Positions 1 to 4,883 of a DNA stretch of 6,007 bases are shown here, one piece after another. The notes beneath the pieces are model-generated. The model made no database searches. It had not been told where the DNA came from and saw nothing but the letters and a program-made list of their open reading frames with translations. The DNA is from Fen-178 sp049516835 (GTDB taxonomy: Bacteria > Acidobacteriota > Terriglobia > Bryobacterales > Bryobacteraceae), in the NCBI GenBank assembly GCA_049516835.1, contig JBEKSR010000202.1:1-6007 (forward strand). Reading direction: 5' to 3'. Each line of letters opens with the position of its first letter. Position 1 is the first letter of the stretch. Made by a program: the position numbers and the translations under genes.

Positions 1-128
1 CCATCGCTCCGAGTCGTAATTGCTCGTCGAATCCCGTGTTGACGGCCCTCGGACGGAACCCACTGGCTCACGCCGGGGGCTGCTTCGGGGCGGCAATCGG
101 CAGATTCACGCCGGATCCAAGTGACACC

Positions 129-353
129 ATGCCAGCTAAGAACCCGCGCCTGTACCCAATCCACATTCGGGAGTGCTGCGAGCGGATTCTGGATTACACC
201 GGCGGTATTGAATCGACGTGGCCGAGCGTTCCGGTTAAATCAACCCAAAATGATTTTGGAATACGTGTGGCTCAAATTATTGCAATTTGCAATCAACGCG
301 CTTTTCAGGTACTACCCAAGTTTTCTGGCCGAGTTTGGCTTCCGGCCGAATGA
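129..353 (+). pseudogene. HepT/DUF86-like HEPN protein, decayed 5' fragment
   Basis: The frame opening at ATG 129 begins MPAKNPRLYP and contains RLYPIHIRECCERI followed by DYTGG. From memory this matches the first helix of HepT-like DUF86 proteins (typically RLYLxHIxExxERI..YT), the HEPN RNase partners of minimal nucleotidyltransferases. About 12 residues later comes STQ, where the family has its KTQDAV motif, but the following residues fit poorly and the frame stops after 74 residues; intact members are about 110-140. The RX4HXY catalytic motif is absent. No nucleotidyltransferase gene is seen in the 128 bases upstream. I read it as a truncated or frameshifted relic. The N-terminal match is good, and everything after about base 215 is uncertain. 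It could also be a chance open frame with a short resemblance. Confidence 0.5.
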
Positions 354-643
354 GTTTCGTTTTTCTTGGAGTGCGTCGGCTTCCAAAACTACGCGACCTG
401 GATGGGCTTCGGATCGTCACGGCCCTCCGGCCCGCTGCTGGAGCGTCAGCGATGCGTTTGGCGCGGTGGATGACGAAGTCACGGCCATACATCGCCACCA
501 CGAGCTCTGGCTGGCTCGGTTCAGCCAATCAGCCCAACAGCCGCCGCGGGCGCTTTGGGTGGCGGATTCGCAGACGCTCTCAGGCCGAGTTGGTGAAACT
601 CCAGTTGCATGGGCTTGCTAGACTATCAGGCTGTACCGGCCGT
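354..643. other. No convincing gene; relic-rich spacer
   Basis: Three overlapping open frames cross this stretch (two forward, one reverse at 277-528). None has a recognisable motif, a ribosome binding site or family-like composition. I see no terminator after higA apart from a GC-rich inverted repeat (GCCGC/GCGGC, 647-661) that lies inside the last codons of higA. The stretch probably holds eroded sequence between the HepT relic and the higBA module. Confidence 0.5.
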
Positions 644-940
644 TCACGCCGCTTGGCGCGGCGATACCTCGGACTGGATCTTCGCGTCCCATTCATCGCG
701 CGCTGTTTCGAGGTCAAACTGGGCCTGCATGCCGATCCAATAGCCGGGCGTCGTGTTGAAGTAGCGGGCGAGCCGCAAGGCGGTTTCCCCGGTGATTGAG
801 CGCTGGCCGGCGACGATCCCAGAAATCCGGTTGGCAGGCACGTGCAGGGCCTGCGCCAGGCGATTCACACTAATCCCCAGATCTTCCATGGTCTCCTTCA
901 GGATTTCGCCGGGATGAACGGGCGGCAATTTGCGGCTCAT
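644..940 (-). CDS. higA: HigA-type XRE antitoxin
   Basis: A 98-residue helix-turn-helix antitoxin of the HigA group. In the family it binds and neutralises the HigB mRNA interferase and represses its own operon. The hallmark N-terminus PPVHPGEILKE lies at residues 6-16. An XRE fold follows at about 21-65, with the recognition region around VPANRISGIVAGQRSIT (34-50) and the LARYFNTTP segment typical of this family (57-65), then a GYWIGMQAQFDLE helix and a polar tail. The start was set at 940 because MSRKLPPVHPGE is the usual family start; a longer frame to 991 would add 17 residues that overlap higB in a different frame. It lies 10 bases after the natural higB stop, in the toxin-first order typical of higBA, with a weak GAG in front. 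The gene looks intact, although its toxin partner is broken. Confidence 0.93.
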   Translation of the reverse strand: MSRKLPPVHPGEILKETMEDLGISVNRLAQALHVPANRISGIVAGQRSITGETALRLARYFNTTPGYWIGMQAQFDLETARDEWDAKIQSEVSPRQAA

Positions 941-950
941 CGCAGTTCTC

Positions 951-1232
951 TTACCGGTAGTGGTTGGTGATTTCGACGTCATAGGGACCATCCTCTTTCC
1001 GGGTAAAGCAGATTCGTTATTGATTGTTGATCCGGATGCTGTGCTGCCCCTTGCGGTCTCTCTGAAACGCTTCCAGGTGGTCGCTGGGCGCGATCTGAAG
1101 ATCGGTGAGGGCCAGCGCGTTGTTCAGCGCGAGCAGGCGGCGTTGGGCTACTGATGTGATGTGGGCGAATTCTCTGACGTGCTCCCGGTTGAATAACCGC
1201 TCGGTTTTCTTGCAGGAGAACGTCCGAATCAT
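951..1232 (-). pseudogene. higB: HigB/RelE-type toxin gene with one in-frame TAA
   Basis: HigB toxins are ribosome-dependent mRNA interferases of the RelE superfamily, about 92 residues long. From ATG 1232 the frame gives MIRTFSCKKTERLF, then LEAFQRDRKGQHSIRINNQ, an excellent match to the family's LEALKGDRxGQxSIRIN. At codon 72 (1017-1019 on the forward strand) there is TAA where the family has Tyr or Trp. The same frame then continues without a shift as RICFTRKEDG-PYDVEITNHYR to a natural stop at 951-953, giving the expected 93 codons. A single TAT/TAC to TAA change explains it. The product would be 71 residues and lack the last two beta strands and the C-terminal catalytic end, so it is probably inactive and unstable. 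The start was chosen on the conserved N-terminus. A sequencing error or stop readthrough would be the alternative. Confidence 0.88.
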
Positions 1233-1238
1233 AGATTG

Positions 1239-1267
1239 AGAATAGCGGGTTATACGTTGTACGTCGA
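1239..1267 (-). promoter_or_regulatory. Possible higBA promoter with small inverted repeat
   Basis: On the reverse strand TCGACG (1267-1262) and TATTCT (1244-1239) are 17 bases apart, each matching four of six consensus positions. The expected start point would fall on or next to the A of the higB ATG at 1232, and no Shine-Dalgarno precedes that ATG. The spacer contains ACGT-tgt-ACGT (1254-1264), a symmetric site that could be bound by HigA, as autoregulation is usual for this family. TATAAC at 1254-1249 is an alternative -10. Weak evidence overall. Confidence 0.3.
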
Positions 1268-1287
1268 GGGTAAAAGACAAACCATCT

Positions 1288-1662
1288 CTACGCCGCTCGA
1301 CGTTCTCGCCACCCGCGGTTCAGCCCCGTCACGATGCGCGCGAACGAAAGCCCGTGACACTGCTCGAAGGCCCGTTTTCCCACGCGGTGATACGCGCCCG
1401 GCGCTTGCGTGTGGCAGTCGGAGCATAAAGGGACGCAGGAATAGTCCGACGCCTCCATGCTCATGCCTCCGTCCGACCCGGTGTGAGCGGCTTCGCTCCG
1501 GCTTACTACCCCGCAAGCACAGCACGGGAGCGTCCGGATCCAGGCCTTGTAGTCTTCGTTGCGTGGCGGCCCTCTGCGGGTGGGCGTCGAGGCGCGGCGT
1601 GGCGGCTTCCGGCCATGGACCGCCCAGGCAAGGTAAGAGCGTAGTTGTTGCTCGGTGAACAT
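1288..1662 (-). CDS. Small HNH-type zinc-binding protein, phage-like nuclease candidate
   Basis: A 124-residue protein with a compact HNH arrangement. After a basic N-terminal third come YKAWIRTLPCCACG (38-51), EAAH with His60, then VPLCSDCH (77-84), and YH at 91-92. CxxC plus AH plus CxxCH is the pattern of treble-clef HNH nucleases, and the YxxWIRxxPCxxCG...AAH...G layout recalls small phage-borne nuclease-like proteins (DUF968/Ref/DUF1364 style); which of these it belongs to I cannot tell. The likely role is metal-dependent DNA cleavage, by inference only. It lies 66 bases after the 240-residue gene and appears to be the last member of a leftward unit. A hairpin in that gap may reduce its expression. 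ATG 1662 has only a weak GGGA upstream. It ends in TAG just before the higB promoter region. Confidence 0.7.
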   Translation of the reverse strand: MFTEQQLRSYLAWAVHGRKPPRRASTPTRRGPPRNEDYKAWIRTLPCCACGVVSRSEAAHTGSDGGMSMEASDYSCVPLCSDCHTQAPGAYHRVGKRAFEQCHGLSFARIVTGLNRGWRERRAA

Positions 1663-1694
1663 GGTTGGTCCCGGAGGATTGGAAGGGAAGGGAT

Positions 1695-1719
1695 GCGGCG
1701 GCTTTGGGAAGGCCGCCGC
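1695..1719 (-). terminator. Strong hairpin between two leftward genes
   Basis: GCGGCGGC (1695-1702) pairs perfectly with GCCGCCGC (1712-1719). The stem extends through one T-G pair and two T-A pairs to an 11-bp stem with a 3-base loop. It begins 9 bases after the stop of the gene ending at 1729 in the leftward direction. No T-run follows, so it may act as a partial terminator, an mRNA-stabilising stem or nothing. Confidence 0.4.
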
Positions 1720-1728
1720 GTTCGTGTC

Positions 1729-2451
1729 TTATGCTACGTTTCGGCCGCGCTGGATATGTGCCGTGATGAGTAGCGCCTTCGCCTCTTCGGGCTTGATGCG
1801 TCCCTGGTACTTGTTGAGCGTGTGCTCCAGGACGGCCGCGAAGTCATCCACCAGGGCATTCGCGTCTTCGACCAGCGAACGGCCCGGCTGCCGGCGCGGA
1901 ACATCGGGGGTGGCGGCGGTGGCCGATGCCACTGGTTTCGGAGTTGCTGCGGTGCCATTCGTCGCGGCGGCGGCAGGTGCGGGGACGACGAGTGTTCCGT
2001 TCGGTTGCTCGCCGGGAAGGCGGGCCACTTCCCAGGTGCTGGGTGAGCTTTTCTGACCATCCGTCTTCCGGGTGATGGTGAACGATTCGCGGACGTTGAT
2101 TCCGGCGGATTCGATCTGTCCGGCGACTGCCAGATCCAGGAACATCACGCGGCCATCGGTGAGCGCATACATCATGCGTTCGCCGTGCTGATTGGAGATG
2201 GTCTTGCCTTGGCCGTATTGCAGGGCCACGGGTACCGGGACGTTGGGCGGGAAGTCTACGACTTCACGCGGGGTGCGTTGAGATGGGGCTGCCATATTTT
2301 TGGTTTCCTCCGAGGTCTCGCGGCCTTTCGGCCCGGTGACCACCCGGCCCATCGTCAGGGAGGCTTCGTGTGCTTCTTGGCGCCGACGCACCTGCTCTTC
2401 TGCCGCTTCGTTTCGGGAGCGCGTGTGCCTGCGGCACCGTTCGCACGTCAT
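1729..2451 (-). CDS. Unrecognised phage-like protein, 240 residues
   Basis: Function not recognised. From ATG 2451 the first 52 residues are charged, with CERC near the start and a helical EEQVRRRQEAHEAS stretch. A globular part follows (about 53-155) containing REVVDFPPNVPV, ALQYGQGK, GERMMYALTDGRVMFLD and RESFTITRKTDGQ. A low-complexity Ala/Pro/Thr linker (about 156-190) leads to a helical C-terminus ending in IKPEEAKALLITAHIQRG. It has no signal peptide or membrane segment. Start 2451 is favoured by GGAGG nine bases upstream and by lying one base after the preceding stop (TGAGATG), which implies translational coupling. An internal ATG at 2295 (MAAPSQRTP, GAGG upstream, 188 residues) is a real alternative and would make the first 52 residues untranslated. 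The fixed linker plus helical tail suggests a modular adaptor or binding protein. It ends in TAA. Confidence 0.68.
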   Translation of the reverse strand: MTCERCRRHTRSRNEAAEEQVRRRQEAHEASLTMGRVVTGPKGRETSEETKNMAAPSQRTPREVVDFPPNVPVPVALQYGQGKTISNQHGERMMYALTDGRVMFLDLAVAGQIESAGINVRESFTITRKTDGQKSSPSTWEVARLPGEQPNGTLVVPAPAAAATNGTAATPKPVASATAATPDVPRRQPGRSLVEDANALVDDFAAVLEHTLNKYQGRIKPEEAKALLITAHIQRGRNVA

Positions 2452-2452
2452 C

Positions 2453-2788
2453 TCAGGCGGCCTCCAGGTGCGGTCGCGCCAGGACTTCGGATTGTGGCGG
2501 GATCCGCGCGGGCAGCTCCAGCGGTTCGAATTCAGCGGCGCACGCTTCGCAGCAGTGCAAAGGGCGGTCGGTTCCGTCCGGGACCGATACCAGGTGGTCG
2601 GCGCAGAACGTCTGGCCGCATCCATCGCAGTGGAACTGATCGCAGCCGGCACAGAGCATCGTGCCGCATCCCGAGCAGGGATGCATTTCCAGGAAGGCAT
2701 AGCCGCCGTCTTCGTCGTATTCGACCGGAAGGCGTTCAAAGAGCGTGTCGCAGGTGGGGCAAGAGGCGGATGCGAAGGATTGTTTCAT
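2453..2788 (-). CDS. Cys-rich zinc-ribbon protein
   Basis: A 111-residue protein, first gene of the leftward unit. It carries six regularly spaced metal-binding pairs: C10/C13, C38/C41, C46/C49, C54/C57, C62/H65 and C79-C80/C83. The central run from C38 to H65 resembles interleaved cross-brace zinc folds (FYVE/B-box/ZZ-like spacing), with conserved-looking HCDGCGQTFCADHLV. The C-terminal 25 residues are Pro/Glu-rich and probably flexible. I cannot name a family; such proteins usually mediate protein or nucleic-acid binding. ATG 2788 has no Shine-Dalgarno and sits 6 bases after a near-consensus -10, so the message is probably leaderless. The TGA stop is one base before the next ATG. Expression should be governed by the operator overlapping its promoter. 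Confidence 0.75.
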   Translation of the reverse strand: MKQSFASASCPTCDTLFERLPVEYDEDGGYAFLEMHPCSGCGTMLCAGCDQFHCDGCGQTFCADHLVSVPDGTDRPLHCCEACAAEFEPLELPARIPPQSEVLARPHLEAA

Positions 2789-2794
2789 AAGAAG

Positions 2795-2823
2795 ATAATA
2801 CCATAAGCGCTTAAGGCAGTCAA
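2795..2823 (-). promoter_or_regulatory. Strong leftward promoter, leaderless for the zinc-ribbon gene
   Basis: On the reverse strand TTGACT (2823-2818) and TATTAT (2800-2795) are separated by exactly 17 bases, each one base off consensus. Counting 7 bases from the -10 puts the start point on the A of ATG 2788. The spacer carries the imperfect 16-bp palindrome CCATAAGCGCTTAAGG (2801-2816), so a bound regulator would block RNA polymerase. Confidence 0.7.
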
Positions 2824-2852
2824 GAGAAAATGCGGTAATCGCTTATGGTATT
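2797..2852. promoter_or_regulatory. Paired operators: perfect 13-bp inverted repeat
   Basis: AATACCATAAGCG (2797-2809) and its exact complement CGCTTATGGTATT (2840-2852) face each other 30 bases apart. Each arm is half of a larger near-palindrome: the left site has TAAGCGCTTA (2804-2813) as a perfect 10-bp core, while the right site reads CCATAAGCGATTACCG on the reverse strand, a less symmetric version. One site lies in the leftward promoter spacer and the other at the -35 position of the rightward gene. This resembles the divergent switch region of a temperate phage or mobile element. The regulator gene is not in the window. Confidence 0.65.
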
Positions 2853-2865
2853 TTTCAGGAACGGG

Positions 2866-2874
2866 TGGTATGCT
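2866..2874 (+). promoter_or_regulatory. Possible extended -10 for the GRKGG gene
   Basis: TGGTATGCT fits the TGn-TATnnT extended -10 form, and no good -35 is present. The start point would fall about 2 bases before ATG 2883, which lacks a clear Shine-Dalgarno. The right-hand operator (2840-2852) occupies the -35 area, so the bound factor could either repress or substitute for -35 contacts. Confidence 0.35.
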
Positions 2875-2882
2875 ACTGAGCG

Positions 2883-3032
2883 ATGGCTACGCGGAAGAAC
2901 CCGGCGGCTGTGGCGCTAGGCCGCAAGGGCGGACGGAAGAAGGTGGCGAAAGGGTTTTCGGTCATGTCCCCTGAACGCCGGAGCAAGATCGCAAAGGAAG
3001 CGGCGGCGGCGCGGTGGGGGAAGAAGGGCTAG
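2883..3032 (+). CDS. Small basic GRKGG-type protein
   Basis: A 49-residue, strongly basic protein, shorter than usual gene-calling limits. It reads MATRKNPAAVALGRKGGRKK, then a short linker, then MSPERRSKIAKEAAAARWGKK. The GRKGG motif (13-17) and the SPERRxxIAxxAAxARWGK ending (29-48) are both familiar from many small bacterial proteins with KGG-type repeats, thought to be nucleic-acid associated. The composition suits DNA or RNA binding, but the exact function is not known to me. It diverges from the zinc-ribbon gene across the operator region, so the two are probably co-controlled. TAG ends it 61 bases before repeat A. There is no signal or membrane segment. Codon use is consistently GC-ending, which supports real coding despite the length. 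Confidence 0.75.
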   Translation: MATRKNPAAVALGRKGGRKKVAKGFSVMSPERRSKIAKEAAAARWGKKG

Positions 3033-3093
3033 CGAGCGAGCCGGCGGACCGACCCACTCACGTCCATTCCGTTGAAACTGGGGTGAGCAGAGA

Positions 3094-3150
3094 CACCTCC
3101 GTTCCGGTAGGTCCCAACATGGTCTTTCAGGTTGCCAGGGGGATCAGGCT
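3094..3150 (+). repeat. Cassette repeat, copy A (short, degenerate)
   Basis: It starts CACCTCCGTTCCGGTAGGTC, forming a hairpin with ACCT/AGGT and CCG/CGG pairs, a TTC loop and one bulged T. It then shares AACATGG, TTCAG and a GGGG-rich stretch with copy D, and GATCAGGC with copy B. The bases from 3033 to 3188 contain no gene. A short TCCATTCCG-TTGAAACTGGGGTGA upstream faintly recalls the 39-bp block seen after copies B and C. Confidence 0.45.
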
Positions 3151-3188
3151 TCCGAGGCGGGAGGGTATCAGGCTGAACTGAGCGGACT

Positions 3189-3318
3189 CACCTCCGGCCC
3201 GGTGGGTCGCGGAGAAAGCGGTCAGATTGTTCGGGCGATCAGGCCGCGCCAGTGGGCTTCATGCGACGACGTGCGTTCGCGGGTGACGCACGGCTGCAAC
3301 TCATAGTCTGAGCGGGGG
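3189..3318 (+). repeat. Cassette repeat, copy B (130 bp)
   Basis: Gap-free match to copy C at 4237-4366: by hand I count 15 differences in 130 positions (88% identity). It starts with the ACCTCCGGCCCGGTGGGT hairpin, in which the A and D pairing is kept through a T-G wobble. It lies upstream of the nucleotidyltransferase-HEPN pair and forms the left end of a 1048-bp unit whose right end is copy C. Reverse-strand open frames here are shadows created by the repeat. Confidence 0.8.
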
Positions 3319-3360
3319 TTTGCGCGCGGTGCAGGAGTTTCTGGGCCAGGCCGACCCGAA

Positions 3361-3399
3361 GAATCCGGCGCTGTTCATCCCGGTGAAGGTGGGGTGAGA
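3361..3399 (+). repeat. 39-bp block after copy B, end of an open frame
   Basis: Identical to 4485-4523 at 38 of 39 positions, far closer than the 88% seen in the adjoining 130-bp repeat. Read forward it encodes NPALFIPVKVG and a TGA at 3395-3397. Only 42 bases separate it from copy B, against 118 for the equivalent block after copy C, so this copy looks internally deleted. Confidence 0.7.
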
Positions 3400-3419
3400 A
3401 CACAAGGCCGACCTTTTGG

Positions 3420-3440
3420 CCATTGCCTGTGGCAAACTGG
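3420..3440 (+). other. Small hairpin upstream of the nucleotidyltransferase gene
   Basis: TTGCC (3423-3427) and GGCAA (3431-3435) pair around a TGT loop, with CCA/TGG extending the stem past a two-base bulge. It ends about 12 bases before ATG 3452, next to the Shine-Dalgarno-like GGTGGG. It could be an operator or an RNA stem limiting initiation; no support beyond symmetry. Confidence 0.3.
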
Positions 3441-3451
3441 GACTGGTGGGC

Positions 3452-3805
3452 ATGTCTAAAACCCAGATCGAGACCTTCAAACCGCCTTCTGCCGACGACC
3501 CGGTGCTGCCCGAGGTGGTGCGGCGCCTGGTAGAGGTGTATCACCCGCTGCGCATCTACCTGTTCGGTTCGGCGGCGCGCGGCGATGCGGGTCCGGATAG
3601 CGATTACGACATCATGGTTGTGGTGCCCGACGACGCTCCGCGCGAACAGCAGGATTGCGAAATAGGCTATCGAGCCTTGTGGGGCGTGGGTCTCGCGAAG
3701 GACATCCTGGTCTGGACCAAAACCGAGTTCGAGAAGAGGTTGCATCTAAGAGCCTCACTGCCATCGACCATTATGCAGGAGGGGAAACTCCTGTATGCCG
3801 CGTGA
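3452..3805 (+). CDS. Minimal nucleotidyltransferase (MntA-like) of an MNT-HEPN module
   Basis: A 117-residue pol-beta superfamily nucleotidyltransferase. The catalytic signature GSX10DXD is complete: G39-S40 in YLFGSAARG, then D51-Y-D53 in DSDYDIMVVV. A third acidic residue is likely in KDILVW (Asp after the LAK segment). In studied MNT-HEPN pairs, such proteins transfer AMP from ATP to the HEPN partner and silence it. Start 3452 gives the usual family N-terminus and has GGTGGG upstream; a frame extension to 3416 has no support. It overlaps the HEPN gene by 11 bases, indicating one transcript and coupled translation. It is intact, unlike the other two TA modules here. It might instead be a pair of the HI0073/HI0074 sort, whose toxin role is not established. 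Confidence 0.92.
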   Translation: MSKTQIETFKPPSADDPVLPEVVRRLVEVYHPLRIYLFGSAARGDAGPDSDYDIMVVVPDDAPREQQDCEIGYRALWGVGLAKDILVWTKTEFEKRLHLRASLPSTIMQEGKLLYAA

Positions 3806-4226
3806 TGAAGTTCTGGCAGGCGACACCCGGGCATGGTTGGAGCAGGCCGTCAAGGACTTGCGTCGCGTGGAGATTCTGCTGGCGGTAACGCCTCCGGACG
3901 TGGAAGGCGCCTTGTTCCACAGCCAGCAAGCTGCCGAGAAAGCACTAAAGGGTTTCCTGACATGGCACGACATCGCCTTCCGCCAAGTGCATGAACTCGG
4001 CGAAATAGGAAGGCAGTGCCTACAGGCGGACCCAACACTCAGTGATCTTCTTCAGCGTACCAATTCCTTGACGAAGTATGCGGTCCGATTCCGCTATCCT
4101 GGCGCGCCGTACGAGCCAGCTCTTGAAGAAGCTCAAGCTGCTCACGCCCTCGCGCAGGAAGTGCTCGAAGCGATCATGTTTCGACTACGAGAAAAAGTGA
4201 AACCGCATGAGACAGGTTGGTTCTAG
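3795..4226 (+). CDS. HEPN-domain partner protein
   Basis: A 143-residue HEPN protein (PF05168 style). Its first helix, WLEQAVKDLRRVEILL, is followed by the characteristic HSQQAAEKALKGFL (42-55), then the FRQVHELGEIGRQC helix and the YAVRFRYPG motif (95-103) seen in this subgroup. The RX4-6H pair that marks HEPN ribonucleases is not visible: Arg63 and His66 are only three apart. The protein may therefore be a non-nucleolytic member like HI0074, or may use different residues. ATG 3795 lies inside the end of the nucleotidyltransferase gene and has a strong AGGAGGGG about 11 bases upstream, itself inside that gene. The TAG stop is 10 bases before repeat C, so gene pair and repeat form one tight unit. 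No truncation is seen. Confidence 0.9.
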   Translation: MPRDEVLAGDTRAWLEQAVKDLRRVEILLAVTPPDVEGALFHSQQAAEKALKGFLTWHDIAFRQVHELGEIGRQCLQADPTLSDLLQRTNSLTKYAVRFRYPGAPYEPALEEAQAAHALAQEVLEAIMFRLREKVKPHETGWF

Positions 4227-4236
4227 CGGCGAAACA

Positions 4237-4366
4237 CACCTCCGGCCCTGTGGGTCACGGAGAGAGCGGCCAGGTTGTTCAGGCGATCAGACCGCGCCGG
4301 CGGGCTTCATGCGACGCCATGCGTTCGCCGGTGACGTACGGCTGCAACGCGTAGTCTGAGCGGGGG
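4237..4366 (+). repeat. Cassette repeat, copy C (130 bp)
   Basis: Equal in length to copy B with no gaps and 15 substitutions. The initial hairpin is weakened here (CCTGTGGGT instead of CCGGTGGGT). It begins 10 bases after the HEPN stop codon. A 118-base spacer and a 39-bp shared block follow (4485-4523), then the RHH-MazF pair. It is the best template for defining the full repeat. Confidence 0.8.
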
Positions 4367-4443
4367 CCGGGAAGCTCGCCGGTCCTGGGGTAACGAAGGC
4401 GGCAATCGGGCAACCGACGCGGGTTAAACGCCTCCCCCCGCGT

Positions 4444-4521
4444 ATGACGGCAAAGTATGCGCACGTGGTGGACATGGCGAAGCAGAATCCGCCGCTGTTC
4501 ATCCCGGTGAAGGTGGGGTGA
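4444..4521 (+). pseudogene. Possible tyrosine-recombinase 3' end fragment
   Basis: The 25-codon frame reads MTAKYAHVVDMAKQNPPLFI and then PVKVG before TGA. MTxKYAHV resembles the segment around the nucleophilic tyrosine near the C-terminus of phage-type integrases, which usually end 15-40 residues later, as here. The frame upstream gives no LLGH-type box, so only the very end would be left. The last 12 codons recur after copy B. It may mark a scar where an element carrying its own integrase was inserted or lost. The match is short, and a chance resemblance is possible. Confidence 0.4.
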
Positions 4522-4595
4522 GAGCATACGGCTTCAGTCGGACAACTTGCACGCAGCAGGTTGAAAGGGGTCTACTGTTAGAGGGAATCGTCTTT

Positions 4596-4883
4596 ATGAA
4601 CACTGAACCCACAACGCTGGCATTGCCATCTGACCTCTTGGCAGCAGTTGACAAGGTGGTCCAGTAAGGCCGCGCTCGGAGCAGGGATGAGTTGGTCGAA
4701 AGCGCACTTCGCCGGCAACTGGCCGAGCTGCGACGGTCCGCACTGGACGCGGAGTTTCAACATATGGCGGACGATGTCGACTACCAGAAGGATGTGCACC
4801 AGATTCTCGGGGAGTTTGCGCAAGCGGACTGGGAAACTTTCCACGAGGAGCCGGGGCCCGGCGCTCGCAACCGGCGATTATGA
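4596..4883 (+). pseudogene. RHH (MazE/CopG-like) antitoxin gene with one in-frame TAA
   Basis: From ATG 4596, with GAGGGA nine bases upstream, the frame reads MNTEPTTLALPSDLLAAVDK, then VVQ and TAA (4665-4667, codon 24), then GRARSRDELVESALRRQLAE and on to QILGEFAQADWETF. Bridging the stop gives a textbook ribbon-helix-helix antitoxin (strand 6-11, helices 12-25 and 30-42) plus a C-terminal toxin-binding arm, 95 codons before TGA. The family has Glu or Gln where the TAA stands, so one GAA/CAA to TAA change explains it. The downstream part could restart at TTG 4692 (AGGGA just upstream, 63 residues) or ATG 4764 (39 residues, toxin-binding arm only). The ATGA overlap with mazF shows the original operon. 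Restart would lose the DNA-binding strand and so autorepression. Confidence 0.85.

Noticed and set aside
1..40. tRNA 3' end, because TCGAATCCCG resembles a T-loop.
   Set aside because: The flanking bases do not pair as a T-stem, and no acceptor or anticodon arms can be formed in the available sequence.
277..528. Reverse-strand 83-codon frame downstream of higA.
   Set aside because: No recognisable motif, no start signals, and it overlaps the HepT relic; composition looks like chance in GC-rich DNA.
3058..3087. A third copy of the FIPVKVG-stop block just before repeat A (SIPLKLG-stop).
   Set aside because: Only a few residues are similar and DNA identity is low; it may be a very old copy but cannot be told from chance.
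3239..3745. Long reverse-strand open frames at 3239-3745 and 4279-4527 with shared segments (HLHRDEQRRI and similar).
   Set aside because: The similarity comes from the duplicated repeat DNA. The first lies antisense to the clear nucleotidyltransferase gene, and neither has a ribosome binding site or family motif.
1017..4667. TAA reassigned to an amino acid, as two good frames contain it.
   Set aside because: The two positions call for different residues (Tyr/Trp versus Gln/Glu), and TAA also ends the frames at 1729 and 951 where a stop is expected.
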